A DNA stretch of 64,000 nt from contig JAJYUT010000002.1 in NCBI GenBank assembly GCA_021792365.1, positions 124,001 through 188,000 on the forward strand, in the 5' to 3' direction. The DNA is from Pseudomonadota bacterium (GTDB lineage Bacteria; Pseudomonadota; Alphaproteobacteria; Dongiales; Dongiaceae). Of the stretch, positions 51,036 to 59,865 are shown piece after piece (position 1 is the stretch's first letter; every line of letters starts with the position of its first letter). The notes under the pieces are model-generated. The model was not told the origin of the DNA and did not search any database. It saw only the letters and a list, made by a program, of their open reading frames with translations. Position numbers and translations under genes: made by a program.

Positions 51036-52715
51036 CTAAGGGGATTCCAGCCGCTGCGCCAGCGGGTGCGGCTGTCCGGGCTGCGCCGAGGGCGCGAGCG
51101 CTGCCAGCAGCGACTCCGCCATCGTGTCGCCGATCGAAGACGGCTCCGGCACCGTGAGAGCGGCGCCCGCCTTCCGGAGTTCCGCCGCATGCTCGTCGTC
51201 GAAAGCGCGGCTGAGGATGAGCATCTCGGGCAGCACGTAATGGACCAGGGCGACGAGCTGAACCGCCTTCTCCGCATCGTTGATGGCGATGACCATCGCC
51301 TTTGCGTCGGCCAGGCCCAGAGCTTCCATCACCTCGATCCGGGACGCATCGCCGTAATAGACGGCAAGGCCGGCGCGCCGCGCTCGGTTGACGTTGTTGG
51401 GGTCGCTGTCGGCCGCGACCCAGGGAACGCCCGCCCTGGTCATCCGGTCCGCGACCGCCGCGCCGATGCGCCCGAAGCCGGCAATGATGACGTGGTCCTC
51501 GATGCCGCCGGGGACGCGTGGCAGGGCATCGTCCGGGACCTCCGTGCGGCGGGCAAGGCCCGGGGCCAGGCGCTCTCCCGCGAGCGCCAGCAGCGGCGTG
51601 GCCATCATCGAGAGCACCACCACGATCGTCAGTTCCTGCTGCAAGGTGGGCGATAGCAACTCTTCGCGGCCGGAGAGGGCGAACAGCACGAAGGCAAACT
51701 CGCCGCCCTGCGCCAGCAGCAGGCCGAGGCGCATCGAGCCCGCGGGCGCCAGGAACAACCGCCAGCACAGGAGGAAGATCACGATCCCCTTCAGGAGCAG
51801 GAAACCGACAAGGATCAGCAGGATCTCCAGCCACTGGCGCGGCAGCAGCTCGGTTTGAAGCAGCATGCCGACCGTCATGAAGAACAGCCCGAGCAGCAGG
51901 CCGCGGAACGGCTCGATCTCCGCCGCCACCTGATGCCGATAGGCGGTGTCCGCCAGCAGCATGCCGGCAAGCAGCGCGCCGAACGCCATGGACAGGCCCG
52001 CCCAGTGCGTCATGGCCGCTGCGGTGAGGACGATGAGCAGGGTCAAGGCCGCGAAGATCTCGGACCTGTGCGTGGCGGCGACCGCATTCATCAACGGCCG
52101 CAGCGCGAACCGGCCGATGCCAAGAATGAGCATCGTGACGACGGCGGCCTTGATGACGCTGAGGCCGACCGCCTCCGCCATCGCCAGCGGCGTGCCGCGC
52201 AAGGCGGGAATGAGCACCAGCAGTGGCCCGACGGCGAGATCCTGCGTCATCAGGATGCCCAGCGCGCCGCGGCCGAAGCGCGAATGCAGTTCGCGCCGCT
52301 CCGAGAGCAGGCGCAGGACGATTGCCGTCGACGACAATGACAAGGCCGCGCCGATCGCGACGGAGGCGGGGAAGTCCAGGCCGAGCCACAGGCAGATGGC
52401 GGACAGCAATGCGGTGGTCGCAAGCACCTGCGCCGCGCCCAGCACGAACATGCCGCGCGGCAGCTGCCGCAGGCGTTCCATCGGCAGCTCCAGCCCGACC
52501 GTGAAGAGCAGGAAGACGATGCCGAGCTCCGCCAGCGCCTGGGGCGCGTGGACATCGCGGATGAGGTCGAGGAACGCCGGGCCGACGATCAGGCCCGCCG
52601 CCAGATAGCCGATGATGGGGCCGAGCTTCAGCCGCTCTGCGACCGATACCCCAATGACCGCCGCCGTCAGGATGACGAGCGTGTCGATGAAAATGCCGAA
52701 GTAAGCCCCGTCCAT
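51036..52715 (-). CDS. CPA2-type monovalent cation:proton antiporter with RCK domain
   Basis: A 559-residue KefB/KefC-like protein. Twelve or so hydrophobic segments fill residues 5-380. The exchanger core includes GLELPMERLRQLPRGMF and ASVAIGAALSLSSTAIVLRLL. A C-terminal Rossmann RCK_N domain begins DHVIIAGFGRIGAAVADRM (near residue 410) with nucleotide-binding GxGxxG. It exports K+ (or Na+) in exchange for protons and may be gated by nucleotide or glutathione adducts. The ATG at 52715 has GGGGGCGG upstream; the longer frame to 52757 lacks support. There is no KefF/KefG-type ancillary gene beside it. Confidence 0.9.
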   Translation of the reverse strand: MDGAYFGIFIDTLVILTAAVIGVSVAERLKLGPIIGYLAAGLIVGPAFLDLIRDVHAPQALAELGIVFLLFTVGLELPMERLRQLPRGMFVLGAAQVLATTALLSAICLWLGLDFPASVAIGAALSLSSTAIVLRLLSERRELHSRFGRGALGILMTQDLAVGPLLVLIPALRGTPLAMAEAVGLSVIKAAVVTMLILGIGRFALRPLMNAVAATHRSEIFAALTLLIVLTAAAMTHWAGLSMAFGALLAGMLLADTAYRHQVAAEIEPFRGLLLGLFFMTVGMLLQTELLPRQWLEILLILVGFLLLKGIVIFLLCWRLFLAPAGSMRLGLLLAQGGEFAFVLFALSGREELLSPTLQQELTIVVVLSMMATPLLALAGERLAPGLARRTEVPDDALPRVPGGIEDHVIIAGFGRIGAAVADRMTRAGVPWVAADSDPNNVNRARRAGLAVYYGDASRIEVMEALGLADAKAMVIAINDAEKAVQLVALVHYVLPEMLILSRAFDDEHAAELRKAGAALTVPEPSSIGDTMAESLLAALAPSAQPGQPHPLAQRLESP

Positions 52716-52936
52716 CCGCCCCCAATGCCGTGCCGCGAGACTGCGCGAATCCGGCACGAAACGGTTATACGAGTTGGCTCTGCGCCACGCAGCCGGAAAA
52801 TCTCGATCGTTCTAGTGGCTTGCCGATTGCGGGCCACAAGATTTGGCGGGCAGGCGGCAGTGGAACGATAGACTCGGAACACACCCCGCGATACCGTGTT
52901 TGTTGAAATGTCAAGCTATTAGGCAAAGGAATTGCA

Positions 52937-53833
52937 ATGGCACGCCCGTTCTGGCGCGGCCAGCTTCGGCTGGCATTGGTGACTTGCCCGATCAATCTGA
53001 CGCCCGCAACCACGGAGCGCGACAAGATTCGCTTCCATAAGCTGAACCGCGACACGGGCAACCGGCTGCGGATGCAGATGATCGACGCGGAGACCCAGGA
53101 CGTGGTCGACCGCGAGCAGACCGTGATGGGCTACGAGTTCGAGAAGGGCAAATACGTGACCGTCGAGCCGGAGGAGATCGACAAGCTGAAGATCGAAAGC
53201 TCCGACGTCATCGACATCGAGCGCGTGGTGCCGGTCGAGGATGTCGATTGGCTGTTCTGGGAGAAGCCCTACCTCATCGAGCCCGATGCGCGCGGCAAGG
53301 GCGCCAAGAGCACGGTCGACATCTTCGCCACCATCCGCGAGGCGCTGAAGCAGAAAAAGGTGGCGGGGCTCGGCCATGCCGTCATCGGCCGGCGCGAGCG
53401 GCCAGTCATGATCCAGGCGCGCGGCAAAGGCATGATGCTGACCACGCTGCGCGACCCGGACGAGATCCGCAAGCCGGAGGAGATGTTCGAGGGCATCGAC
53501 GACGTGAAGGTCGACAAGGACAACCTGCAGATGGCGGAGACGCTGATCGAGCGGCTGACCGGCAAGTTCGATCTCGACATGTTCGAAGACCGCTACCAGG
53601 AAGCCTTGCACCGGCTGGTAACCGCGAAGCAGAAGGGCAAGAAGATCGTCTACGCCGAGGAGCCGGAGCGCGATAGCAACGTGGTCGACATCACCGAGGC
53701 GCTGCGGGCCAGCCTCAAGGGCACCGCCAAGGCGGCCAACGCCAACGCGGGTGGCAACGGGCGCGGCACGCAGAAGAAGCGGACCACGACGCGCACGAAA
53801 TCGGCGAGCAAGCGCGGCAAGCGCGCCGCGTAG
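52937..53833 (+). CDS. ku: Non-homologous end-joining protein Ku
   Basis: A 298-residue bacterial Ku. MARPFWRGQLRLALVTCPINL is the family opening. MGYEFEKGKYVTVEPEEIDKL and VDWLFWEKPYLIEPD follow, and LTTLRDPDEIR marks the core ring end. The C-terminal roughly 40 residues are Lys/Arg/Thr-rich (TQKKRTTTRTKSASKRGKR), the basic tail known to bind DNA and support threading. It homodimerises on DNA ends and recruits LigD. No LigD is present in this window. Stand-alone promoter; the antiporter gene is divergent. Confidence 0.96.
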   Translation: MARPFWRGQLRLALVTCPINLTPATTERDKIRFHKLNRDTGNRLRMQMIDAETQDVVDREQTVMGYEFEKGKYVTVEPEEIDKLKIESSDVIDIERVVPVEDVDWLFWEKPYLIEPDARGKGAKSTVDIFATIREALKQKKVAGLGHAVIGRRERPVMIQARGKGMMLTTLRDPDEIRKPEEMFEGIDDVKVDKDNLQMAETLIERLTGKFDLDMFEDRYQEALHRLVTAKQKGKKIVYAEEPERDSNVVDITEALRASLKGTAKAANANAGGNGRGTQKKRTTTRTKSASKRGKRAA

Positions 53834-53868
53834 CGCGTTGCATTCCCGACAACGGAGTGCCCGCACGG

Positions 53869-53893
53869 CGGCAGCTTGAATCATTAGCTGCCG
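53869..53893. terminator. Inverted repeat after ku, possible terminator
   Basis: CGGCAGCT (53869-53876) and AGCTGCCG (53886-53893) form a perfect 8-base stem with a 9-base loop, 36 bases after the ku stop. A T-rich tail is absent, so termination efficiency is uncertain. Confidence 0.4.
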
Positions 53894-53982
53894 TTCCAGA
53901 AGCGATAGCCGCGGCCCGGTCTGGCAACAAAAGGAACAATCGCCCATCGCAGGAGTTCTCCTGGTTGCACCAGGAGGGCCTG

Positions 53983-54414
53983 ATGGGGGCGGCGACTGAC
54001 CCACGTGAAGGCGAGCATCAGCAGCATAAGACCGTTCTGCTGGTGGAGGACGATGTCCTGGTGCGCATATCGGCGGCAGATTATCTGCGCAGCCTGGGCT
54101 ATCGGGTCATCGAAGCGGGAGCGACCGTCGAAGCCGGGACGGTTCTGTCGTCAGGGGAAGCCGTCCATGTCGTGTTCAGCGACATTGACCTGCCGGGAGC
54201 CACCGGGGGATTGTCGCTCGCCATCTGGCTCCATGCGAACTATCCCGACATCCCCATCATACTGACATCAGGCGTGCGCACGGTGACACCGGCCTTCAGT
54301 GAGCAGCGTGTAGTCCCCTTCGTGCCGAAGCCCTACGACCTGGCGCAAGTCGCGGCCCTCATCGCCGGCCTCCTCGGAGGCAGCCCCTCGCATGGGAACG
54401 AGCGGGCCGGCTGA
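53983..54414 (+). CDS. Single-domain response regulator
   Basis: A 143-residue receiver domain. TVLLVEDDVLVR holds the acidic pair, VVFSDIDLPGATGG holds the phospho-acceptor Asp, ILTSGV the Thr/Ser and VPKPYDL the Lys. There is no output domain. The ATG at 53983 has AGGAGG six bases upstream. It is convergent with a hybrid histidine kinase whose own receiver domain is similar, so it could be a partner or phosphate sink. This family is common downstream of hybrid kinases in alphaproteobacteria. Confidence 0.88.
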   Translation: MGAATDPREGEHQQHKTVLLVEDDVLVRISAADYLRSLGYRVIEAGATVEAGTVLSSGEAVHVVFSDIDLPGATGGLSLAIWLHANYPDIPIILTSGVRTVTPAFSEQRVVPFVPKPYDLAQVAALIAGLLGGSPSHGNERAG

Positions 54415-54424
54415 CTTGCGGACG

Positions 54425-56554
54425 CTACGCGCGATCGCGTGACTCCATCTTTGGCCGCTCCGCTCTAGCAATCGTGCGGCGCAAAGCCTCGGCGAGCGAG
54501 TCGGCGCTATAGGGCTTGGCAATGATCTCGAAGCCTTCGCGAAACACTTCGGCGGTCGCGCGGGCGTAACCGCTCGACAGCAGGATCGGCAGATGCGGAA
54601 AATGCTGGCGCACTTTGCGCGCCAGATCCAGGCCGCTCATGCCGCCCGGCATGATGATGTCGGAGAACACGATGTCGAATCTCTGTCCGCTCATCAGCAA
54701 CGCCAAAGCGGTGGCGCCGTCGCGCACGTGATCGGCGCGATAGCCGATCAGTTTCAGCATATTCTTGGCCACGTCGGCCACATCCTCGTCGTCCTCGACC
54801 AGAAGGACAGCGCCTGCACCGCGGGGAACGGCTTCCTTGGGCGGCGCCGCCTCTACAACGGTGCTCCTTGCCCGGGGCAGGTAGAGCGCAACCGTGGTGC
54901 CTTGACCAAGGATGCTGTCGATCGTGGCTCTGCCGCCGGTCTGCTGGGTGAAGCCATAGACCTGGCTAAGACCGAGCCCGGTACCCTTCCCGACGTCCTT
55001 GGTGGTGAAAAAAGGTTCAAAAACCCTCGTCAAGTTCTCCGGCGCAATTCCGGCGCCCGTATCGGTGATGCTGAGCATGACGAAGTCGCCGGACAAGGGG
55101 CTGAGGCGGACGTCCGACCCGTCGAGCGTGCAATTCCGCGCCTCCACCCGCACCAACCCGCCCCTCTGCATCGCATCGCGGGCGTTGACGCAGAGGTTCA
55201 TGAGAGTGATCTCCAACTCGGCGACATCGCAATCGATCGGCCAGAGATCCTCCGCCATCGAGACGATCAAGCCGATATCCCCCCGCACCGCGCGCCCCAG
55301 CAACTCGGACAATTCCTCGGAGCGCTGGCGCAGATCGATGATTTCAGTATTCAACGGCTGACGGCGAGCGAAGGACAAGACCTGCCTTACCAGGCGCGAG
55401 CCGCGCTCGGCCGCCCGATCGATCGCCTTCACAGCATGCACGTCGCTCTCGCTCAGCCGCGCGCCCTGCAGAATCTCGGCATTGCCCTGGATGACGGTCA
55501 GCAGGTTGTTGAAATCGTGAGCGATACCACCCGCCATGCGGCCGATAGCCTCGAGCTTCTGGGCCTCGCGTAGCGTTTCCTGCGCCTTCTCGTGCTCCGC
55601 GATTTCTGCCTCAAGCTGCCGCGTCCGCTCCGCGACCCGCGCTTCCAGCTCCAGGTTGGCGCTCTGCAGGATAGCGCGCTCGGCGTTCAGAGACTGGGCC
55701 AGCCGCGCATACAGCGCGCGCGTCTCGAACAGCAGGACCACCAGGACAAATCCAGTCGCGGCAAAGCCGAAAATGCGCCCGGCATAGAAGCCGAGGTCGA
55801 AGCGGCCCGCATTCAGGATCACGGCAAGCGCCACCTCGCACAGCCAGGCGCAGAGCACAACCATCAACCAGAGGTCCAGCACAGAGTGCGGCTGACGCCG
55901 CCAGAGGAGGCCGAGCGCAATCAGGCTGAACAGCCAAACGGCGGTCATGACCACCGTGATGACGGGCGTCATGCGGTTGCCGGCCATGACAGGCGGGAGG
56001 AGGTCGTGTCCCAGAGTTGTCAGCACCAGGACTCCGCCTGCGGCCGCGAGCGTCACCACGACTGCGCGCAGGATTGCAGCGCGCGGGGAGATTTGCATAG
56101 CGCTTCCGCGGGCGCCCTTCGGCTGCAGCGCATAGCATGCCACCAGCAACGGAAAGGCCGCATGCCAGAAGATATAAAGCCAAGCTGTTGTCTGCGGCCC
56201 CCCGGCCAGCAGTCCGCCCTCCGCGAACAGGCCCGGAAAGCTCAGCATGTGCGCCACAACTATTAGCCCGGTGAAGAGATAGGCGCAGCCGAGCAGCAGG
56301 ATGCCGCGCGTCCGCAGGATGCTGAACTGGCCGAACAGCAGGACAGCGGTGATCAGGTCGTTGAATGTGAGCGCGGTTTCGTAGATCGGTATGAAGGCGT
56401 CGAGACGCGGGAGCTGGACTTTCGCGAAGGGCGCGGCGGCAAGGGAGATTGCGAGGGAACCCACGACGACACCAAGCGCGACCTGTCGCTCCCGCCGCCG
56501 TGCCGGCAGCAACGACAAGAATACCCGCTGCTGATCGGTGGGGGGATGTTCCAT
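54425..56554 (-). CDS. MASE4-domain hybrid sensor histidine kinase
   Basis: A 709-residue membrane kinase. Residues 20-280 form a MASE4-like integral membrane sensor (FNDLITAVLLFGQFSI, YLFTGLIVVAHMLSFPG, QTTAWLYIFWHAAFPLLVA). A coiled coil of about 45 residues (ARVAERTRQLEAEIAEHEKAQ) follows. The histidine kinase core has AGGIAHDFNNLLTVIQ, with the phospho-His near residue 346, and an HATPase with ITDTGAGIAPEN and GTGLGLSQVYG. A C-terminal receiver has VLLVEDDEDV, SDIIMPGG and IAKPY. The ligand is unknown. It is convergent with a single-domain regulator, and a second one lies upstream at 56752. Confidence 0.9.
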   Translation of the reverse strand: MEHPPTDQQRVFLSLLPARRRERQVALGVVVGSLAISLAAAPFAKVQLPRLDAFIPIYETALTFNDLITAVLLFGQFSILRTRGILLLGCAYLFTGLIVVAHMLSFPGLFAEGGLLAGGPQTTAWLYIFWHAAFPLLVACYALQPKGARGSAMQISPRAAILRAVVVTLAAAGGVLVLTTLGHDLLPPVMAGNRMTPVITVVMTAVWLFSLIALGLLWRRQPHSVLDLWLMVVLCAWLCEVALAVILNAGRFDLGFYAGRIFGFAATGFVLVVLLFETRALYARLAQSLNAERAILQSANLELEARVAERTRQLEAEIAEHEKAQETLREAQKLEAIGRMAGGIAHDFNNLLTVIQGNAEILQGARLSESDVHAVKAIDRAAERGSRLVRQVLSFARRQPLNTEIIDLRQRSEELSELLGRAVRGDIGLIVSMAEDLWPIDCDVAELEITLMNLCVNARDAMQRGGLVRVEARNCTLDGSDVRLSPLSGDFVMLSITDTGAGIAPENLTRVFEPFFTTKDVGKGTGLGLSQVYGFTQQTGGRATIDSILGQGTTVALYLPRARSTVVEAAPPKEAVPRGAGAVLLVEDDEDVADVAKNMLKLIGYRADHVRDGATALALLMSGQRFDIVFSDIIMPGGMSGLDLARKVRQHFPHLPILLSSGYARATAEVFREGFEIIAKPYSADSLAEALRRTIARAERPKMESRDRA

Positions 56555-56751
56555 ACCTCCTCCTTGCCAGCAATTTCCTAAAAGAGTGGAGTGGCGGGCG
56601 TCTCACGTATAAAGGGCGACTAGCTAAAATTGCGTTTCGATCCGATCGGCCGAACGCAACGGGAGAGTAGCCGCTCCTCTATCACCTGCAATGCGCTGTA
56701 AGCCGGGAGACGAGCCGTTCGGTGAGGCGCGGAGCTTGACAGCGCGGCTCT

Positions 56752-57180
56752 CTATCCGACGGGCGTCTCCGGCGAATCGCTGGTCAGTTTCGTGAGCAGA
56801 TCCTTGAGGGCTTGCATCCTGAATGGCTTTGCCAGGGTCCCGGCCACGCGCAATCCCTTGACCTTGGCGATGGCGGAGCTCATCTGGATATAACGCGCAT
56901 CGGTCCCGCTCATGATGGCGATTTTGCCGGAATAATTGCCCTTGGACAGGTGAGCGATCAGCTCCACGCCGTCCCGGTCAGGCATCGAGACATCGAGGAG
57001 GATGACTGTCGGCTGGAAGGCCGCAAGTGCCTTTTCGAAATAGTTGGTGTCGTTGATTGACCTGACTTCCAGGCCAATTGCCCGCGCAGCGGCTTCGATC
57101 AGACGGGTGATATCCGGCTCATCGTCGATCACTAGCAAGCGGTGTGCTGTCCCTGTCGGTCCCCGAACGGCAGCCTTCAT
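56752..57180 (-). CDS. Single-domain response regulator
   Basis: A 142-residue receiver domain: LLVIDDEPDITR, VILLDVSMPDRDG with the phospho-Asp near residue 63, AIMSGTD, and LAKPFRM. There is no output domain. It lies about 200 bases upstream of the hybrid histidine kinase on the same strand, so the two may work together. Start ATG at 57180. Confidence 0.87.
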   Translation of the reverse strand: MKAAVRGPTGTAHRLLVIDDEPDITRLIEAAARAIGLEVRSINDTNYFEKALAAFQPTVILLDVSMPDRDGVELIAHLSKGNYSGKIAIMSGTDARYIQMSSAIAKVKGLRVAGTLAKPFRMQALKDLLTKLTSDSPETPVG

Positions 57181-57293
57181 TAGGCTAGTGTGCCTAACCC
57201 GATCGCCTTAAGCAAAGGGAATCCTGCTCAAGGTTCCGTTAAACAGAATTTGAAAATCCCCGGGGTGACGGCAAGCCGGGTCCGCGCGGGCGA

Positions 57294-57428
57294 TCAGTGG
57301 GCAAAGAAAAAATAAAAAAGCGCCGCGATCACGACCGCAACCATGAGGAGTATCAGAAGCGTGATCATCGTCCACCATGAACACCTGTCCTCCAGTTTCG
57401 TGAACAGGCAAGAACCCAGATATCTCAC
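57294..57428 (-). CDS. Small single-pass membrane protein, candidate
   Basis: A 44-residue open frame on the minus strand, starting GTG at 57428 with GGAG nine bases upstream. The C-terminal half is one long hydrophobic helix (MITLLILLMVAVVIAALF) ending YFFFAH; the first 20 residues are polar with two Cys and two Trp. Upstream it is read as MRYLGSCLFTKLED. A shorter start at the internal Met (residue 21) would leave only the helix. The gap between the SDR gene and the response regulator is otherwise empty. Composition, not homology, supports it. Confidence 0.4.
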   Translation of the reverse strand: MRYLGSCLFTKLEDRCSWWTMITLLILLMVAVVIAALFYFFFAH

Positions 57429-57505
57429 GACCCGCTCCACAGTGCGGCACGCAACACCATCACCGGGAGGCTTGTTCTGTGTGTATCCCGGTGGTGGAGG
57501 TCGAT

Positions 57506-58294
57506 GTGTCTTACCAAACTCGAGAACTTGCGATCGTGACCGGTGCCTCGACTGGCATCGGATACGAGTTGGCCGCGCAATGTGCGCGCAACGGCTTCGA
57601 CCTCATCGTGGCAGCCGACGAGCCTGAGATCGAAAGCGCGGCGGGCAACCTCAGGTCGTTCGACGTCGAGGTGATCGCCGTGCAGGCGGATCTGGCGACC
57701 GAAGAGGGCGTCGGCAGGCTTGCCTCCGCAGCGCAGGGCCGTCCGGTCGCCGCTCTCATCGCCAATGCGGGGCGCGGCCTTGGCGGTGGATTTCTCGATC
57801 AGGACTTCCGCGAAGCACGGCGCGTCATCGACACGAATGTGACGGGCACACTGGACCTCATCCAGCGCATCGGCAGAGACATGCGGCAACGCGGCACTGG
57901 CCGCATTCTCATCACCGGCTCCATTGCAGGGTTCATGCCCGGCACGTTCCAAGCGGTCTACAATGGCACGAAGGCGTTCATTGATTCCTTCGCCCTCGCG
58001 CTCAGAAACGAACTGAAGGACACGGGCGTCACGGTCACATGCCTGATGCCCGGGCCGACCGACACGGAGTTCTTCGCACGCGCTGGCATGCTCGATACGA
58101 AGGTGGGGCAGGGGAAGAAGGCCGACCCGGCCGACGTGGCCGAAATCGGCTACAAGGCCATGATGGACGGCGAAGCGGACGTTGTTGCCGGGCTCAAGAA
58201 CAAGCTGCAGGTCATGATGAGCAAAGTCGCGCCAGCCGAAATGGTGGCAGAGCAGCATCGCAAGATGGCCGAGCCGCAGTCGGGCGGGTCATGA
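57506..58294 (+). CDS. Short-chain dehydrogenase/reductase
   Basis: A 262-residue classical SDR. IVTGASTGIGYELA is the Rossmann TGxxxGxG loop, IANAG the NNAG-type block, and SGS/YNGTK holds the catalytic Ser (ILITGSIAG) and Y-x3-K. The C-terminal portion (GEADVVAGLKNKLQVMMSKVAP) resembles YqjQ/DltE-type SDRs. GGAGG lies five bases before a GTG at 57506, which I take as the start over 57479. Substrate unknown. It stands alone. Confidence 0.85.
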   Translation: MSYQTRELAIVTGASTGIGYELAAQCARNGFDLIVAADEPEIESAAGNLRSFDVEVIAVQADLATEEGVGRLASAAQGRPVAALIANAGRGLGGGFLDQDFREARRVIDTNVTGTLDLIQRIGRDMRQRGTGRILITGSIAGFMPGTFQAVYNGTKAFIDSFALALRNELKDTGVTVTCLMPGPTDTEFFARAGMLDTKVGQGKKADPADVAEIGYKAMMDGEADVVAGLKNKLQVMMSKVAPAEMVAEQHRKMAEPQSGGS

Positions 58295-58581
58295 GCCGCG
58301 CCCAGCCACACCCGCCGCGAACAGAACAAGCACGTGCAAAGGCATGATGGTTGATTGAAAGCCGGCTGGCCCGGTCTCGCGCTGCGGTAGCTGATCGCCC
58401 CAGGCCTTTATCGCGACAGCGCCTTGGCGGTGGTTGTCATCTGGTGCGCCGACCGGCCGGTGGCGGTCGGTCGTCCCGCAACTCAACTCAAGATTATAAT
58501 CACTCCAATCTGCACTCGGATTTGGAACCGCAAAGCGGCCTCGCGCGTTGGGCGCTTGCGGCTCATCGCGGGGAGGAATGC

Positions 58582-58800
58582 ATGTCGACAGAGCAGGACG
58601 GCATCTTGTCACCAGAAGACGAAGCGCTGTTTGATACCTGCGTCAATCGTTACCGAAGGAAACTGGATCGCTCGACGATGCTGTTCGTTGCGGTCCTGGT
58701 CGGAATCTCAATGGTGGCGGGGTTCTGCGGCGGCCTTCCGCTGGCGCTCTACACCAATGCTGCCTACACCAATGTCGCCTGTGAGTTGGTTACGGAGTAG
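58582..58800 (+). CDS. Small protein with one or two membrane segments, hypothetical
   Basis: A 72-residue protein: a polar acidic N-terminus (MSTEQDGILSPEDEALFD), a basic stretch, and a hydrophobic hairpin-like segment (STMLFVAVLVGISMVAGFCGGLPLALY). GGGGAGG lies six to eight bases before the ATG, a strong ribosome site. No family recognised. The preceding 290 bases and following 250 bases hold no gene that I can support. Confidence 0.6.
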   Translation: MSTEQDGILSPEDEALFDTCVNRYRRKLDRSTMLFVAVLVGISMVAGFCGGLPLALYTNAAYTNVACELVTE

Positions 58801-59056
58801 CGATCCGTCGCTCGGCTCGATCCGGCTCCGCGCAAGGGGCGGACGGCGCGCTTGGCCAAACGGGACCGGCGGCGATGTGATCGCGCCGCACCGCCTTCGC
58901 GGAACGCGCCGCGGGTCCGGGCCTGGCGCCACCACGACGCCCTCAATTTCCGCGGGAGCGGGGGCAAGCGAATGCGCGCCGTCGTGACTTGGCGACAAGC
59001 CGTGCCGGCGGCGTGCGGCATTTTTCGCGGCTCGGGGGCATGATGCTCGGTTCCGC

Positions 59057-59476
59057 ATGATGAGTTACCGCATCGACCGCGGCCGCCGCCTCGTGGAGGT
59101 CGTCGGAACGGGGGATCTTACCGGTGAGGAGATCACCGCGATCCAGGCCGAGATGGCCGCCGACCCCGAGTTCGATCCGACATTCGCCGCGCTAGTGGAT
59201 TTCGGCGCAGCCAACTTCTCGGCCGTGCCGCCGAGCACTGCGCGCGATCACGCCGAGCAGCATCCGTTCGATCCCGCATCGCCGGTCGCGGTGCTGGTCG
59301 CCAGCGATTACGACAGCGGGATGGTTCGCCTGTTCGCGAGCTTTACCGAGCTGATGGGCGGTGATGGGCACGTGCGCGCCTTTCGCGACCGGAAGAGCGC
59401 TCTCGCCTGGATCGAGGCGGTTCGCAACGGCGCCGCCGACGATCCGCCCACCGGCGATCAGGAAGCGTCAAGCTGA
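59057..59476 (+). CDS. STAS/SpoIIAA-like hypothetical protein
   Basis: A 139-residue soluble protein. YRIDRGRRLVEVVGTGDLTGEEITAIQAEMAADPEFDPTFAALVDF resembles the SpoIIAA-like/STAS-type domain found in many alphaproteobacteria: two beta strands, then DPxFDP and a Val-Asp-Phe strand, as in lipid- or membrane-associated small-molecule binders. The remainder continues ASDYDSGMVRLFASF and AFRDRKSALAWIEA, a typical ending for the fold. Function unknown. It is followed by tRNA-Ser on the opposite strand. Confidence 0.72.
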   Translation: MMSYRIDRGRRLVEVVGTGDLTGEEITAIQAEMAADPEFDPTFAALVDFGAANFSAVPPSTARDHAEQHPFDPASPVAVLVASDYDSGMVRLFASFTELMGGDGHVRAFRDRKSALAWIEAVRNGAADDPPTGDQEASS

Positions 59477-59511
59477 ACCGAGGTGGCTGTCGCTTGCCAG
59501 CCCGCATGCTG

Positions 59512-59601
59512 TGGCGGATGGGGTGAGATTCGAACTCACGGTGGAGTTGCCCCCACGCCGGTTTTCAAGACCGGTGCCTTAAACCACTCGGCCACCCATC
59601 C
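59512..59601 (-). tRNA. tRNA-Ser (TGA)
   Basis: The reverse strand gives a 90-base class II tRNA. The acceptor stem begins GGATGGG, GCCGAGTGGTTTAAGGC is the D-arm, CGGTCTTGAAAACCG holds anticodon TGA, and a long variable arm is followed by GTTCGAATC. The encoded 3' end is GCCA at 59512-59515. It reads away from the rlpA operon. Confidence 0.97.
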
Positions 59602-59865
59602 AATCGCTGGTGAGATAGGGCAGGTGCCGCCGCAGGGTCAAGCGAGGGAAAATCTCCGAGTCGCGCGGCACGGCCAGCATTGTCCAATTTCGCCACAATT
59701 GGCGGGCATGACTCCAAGCCCGAACGAGCGTGAATTCGGCCGATTCCGCGGATTTCTGTGGTCCACGGCGGCGTCAGTTGCACGCGGGCGGCGCGGGCTT
59801 TAGCCTGCCGCCGGCTTCCAAGGGGATTTCTGCCTTCGCGAGTTTCAATCCGGCCGACCGACACC

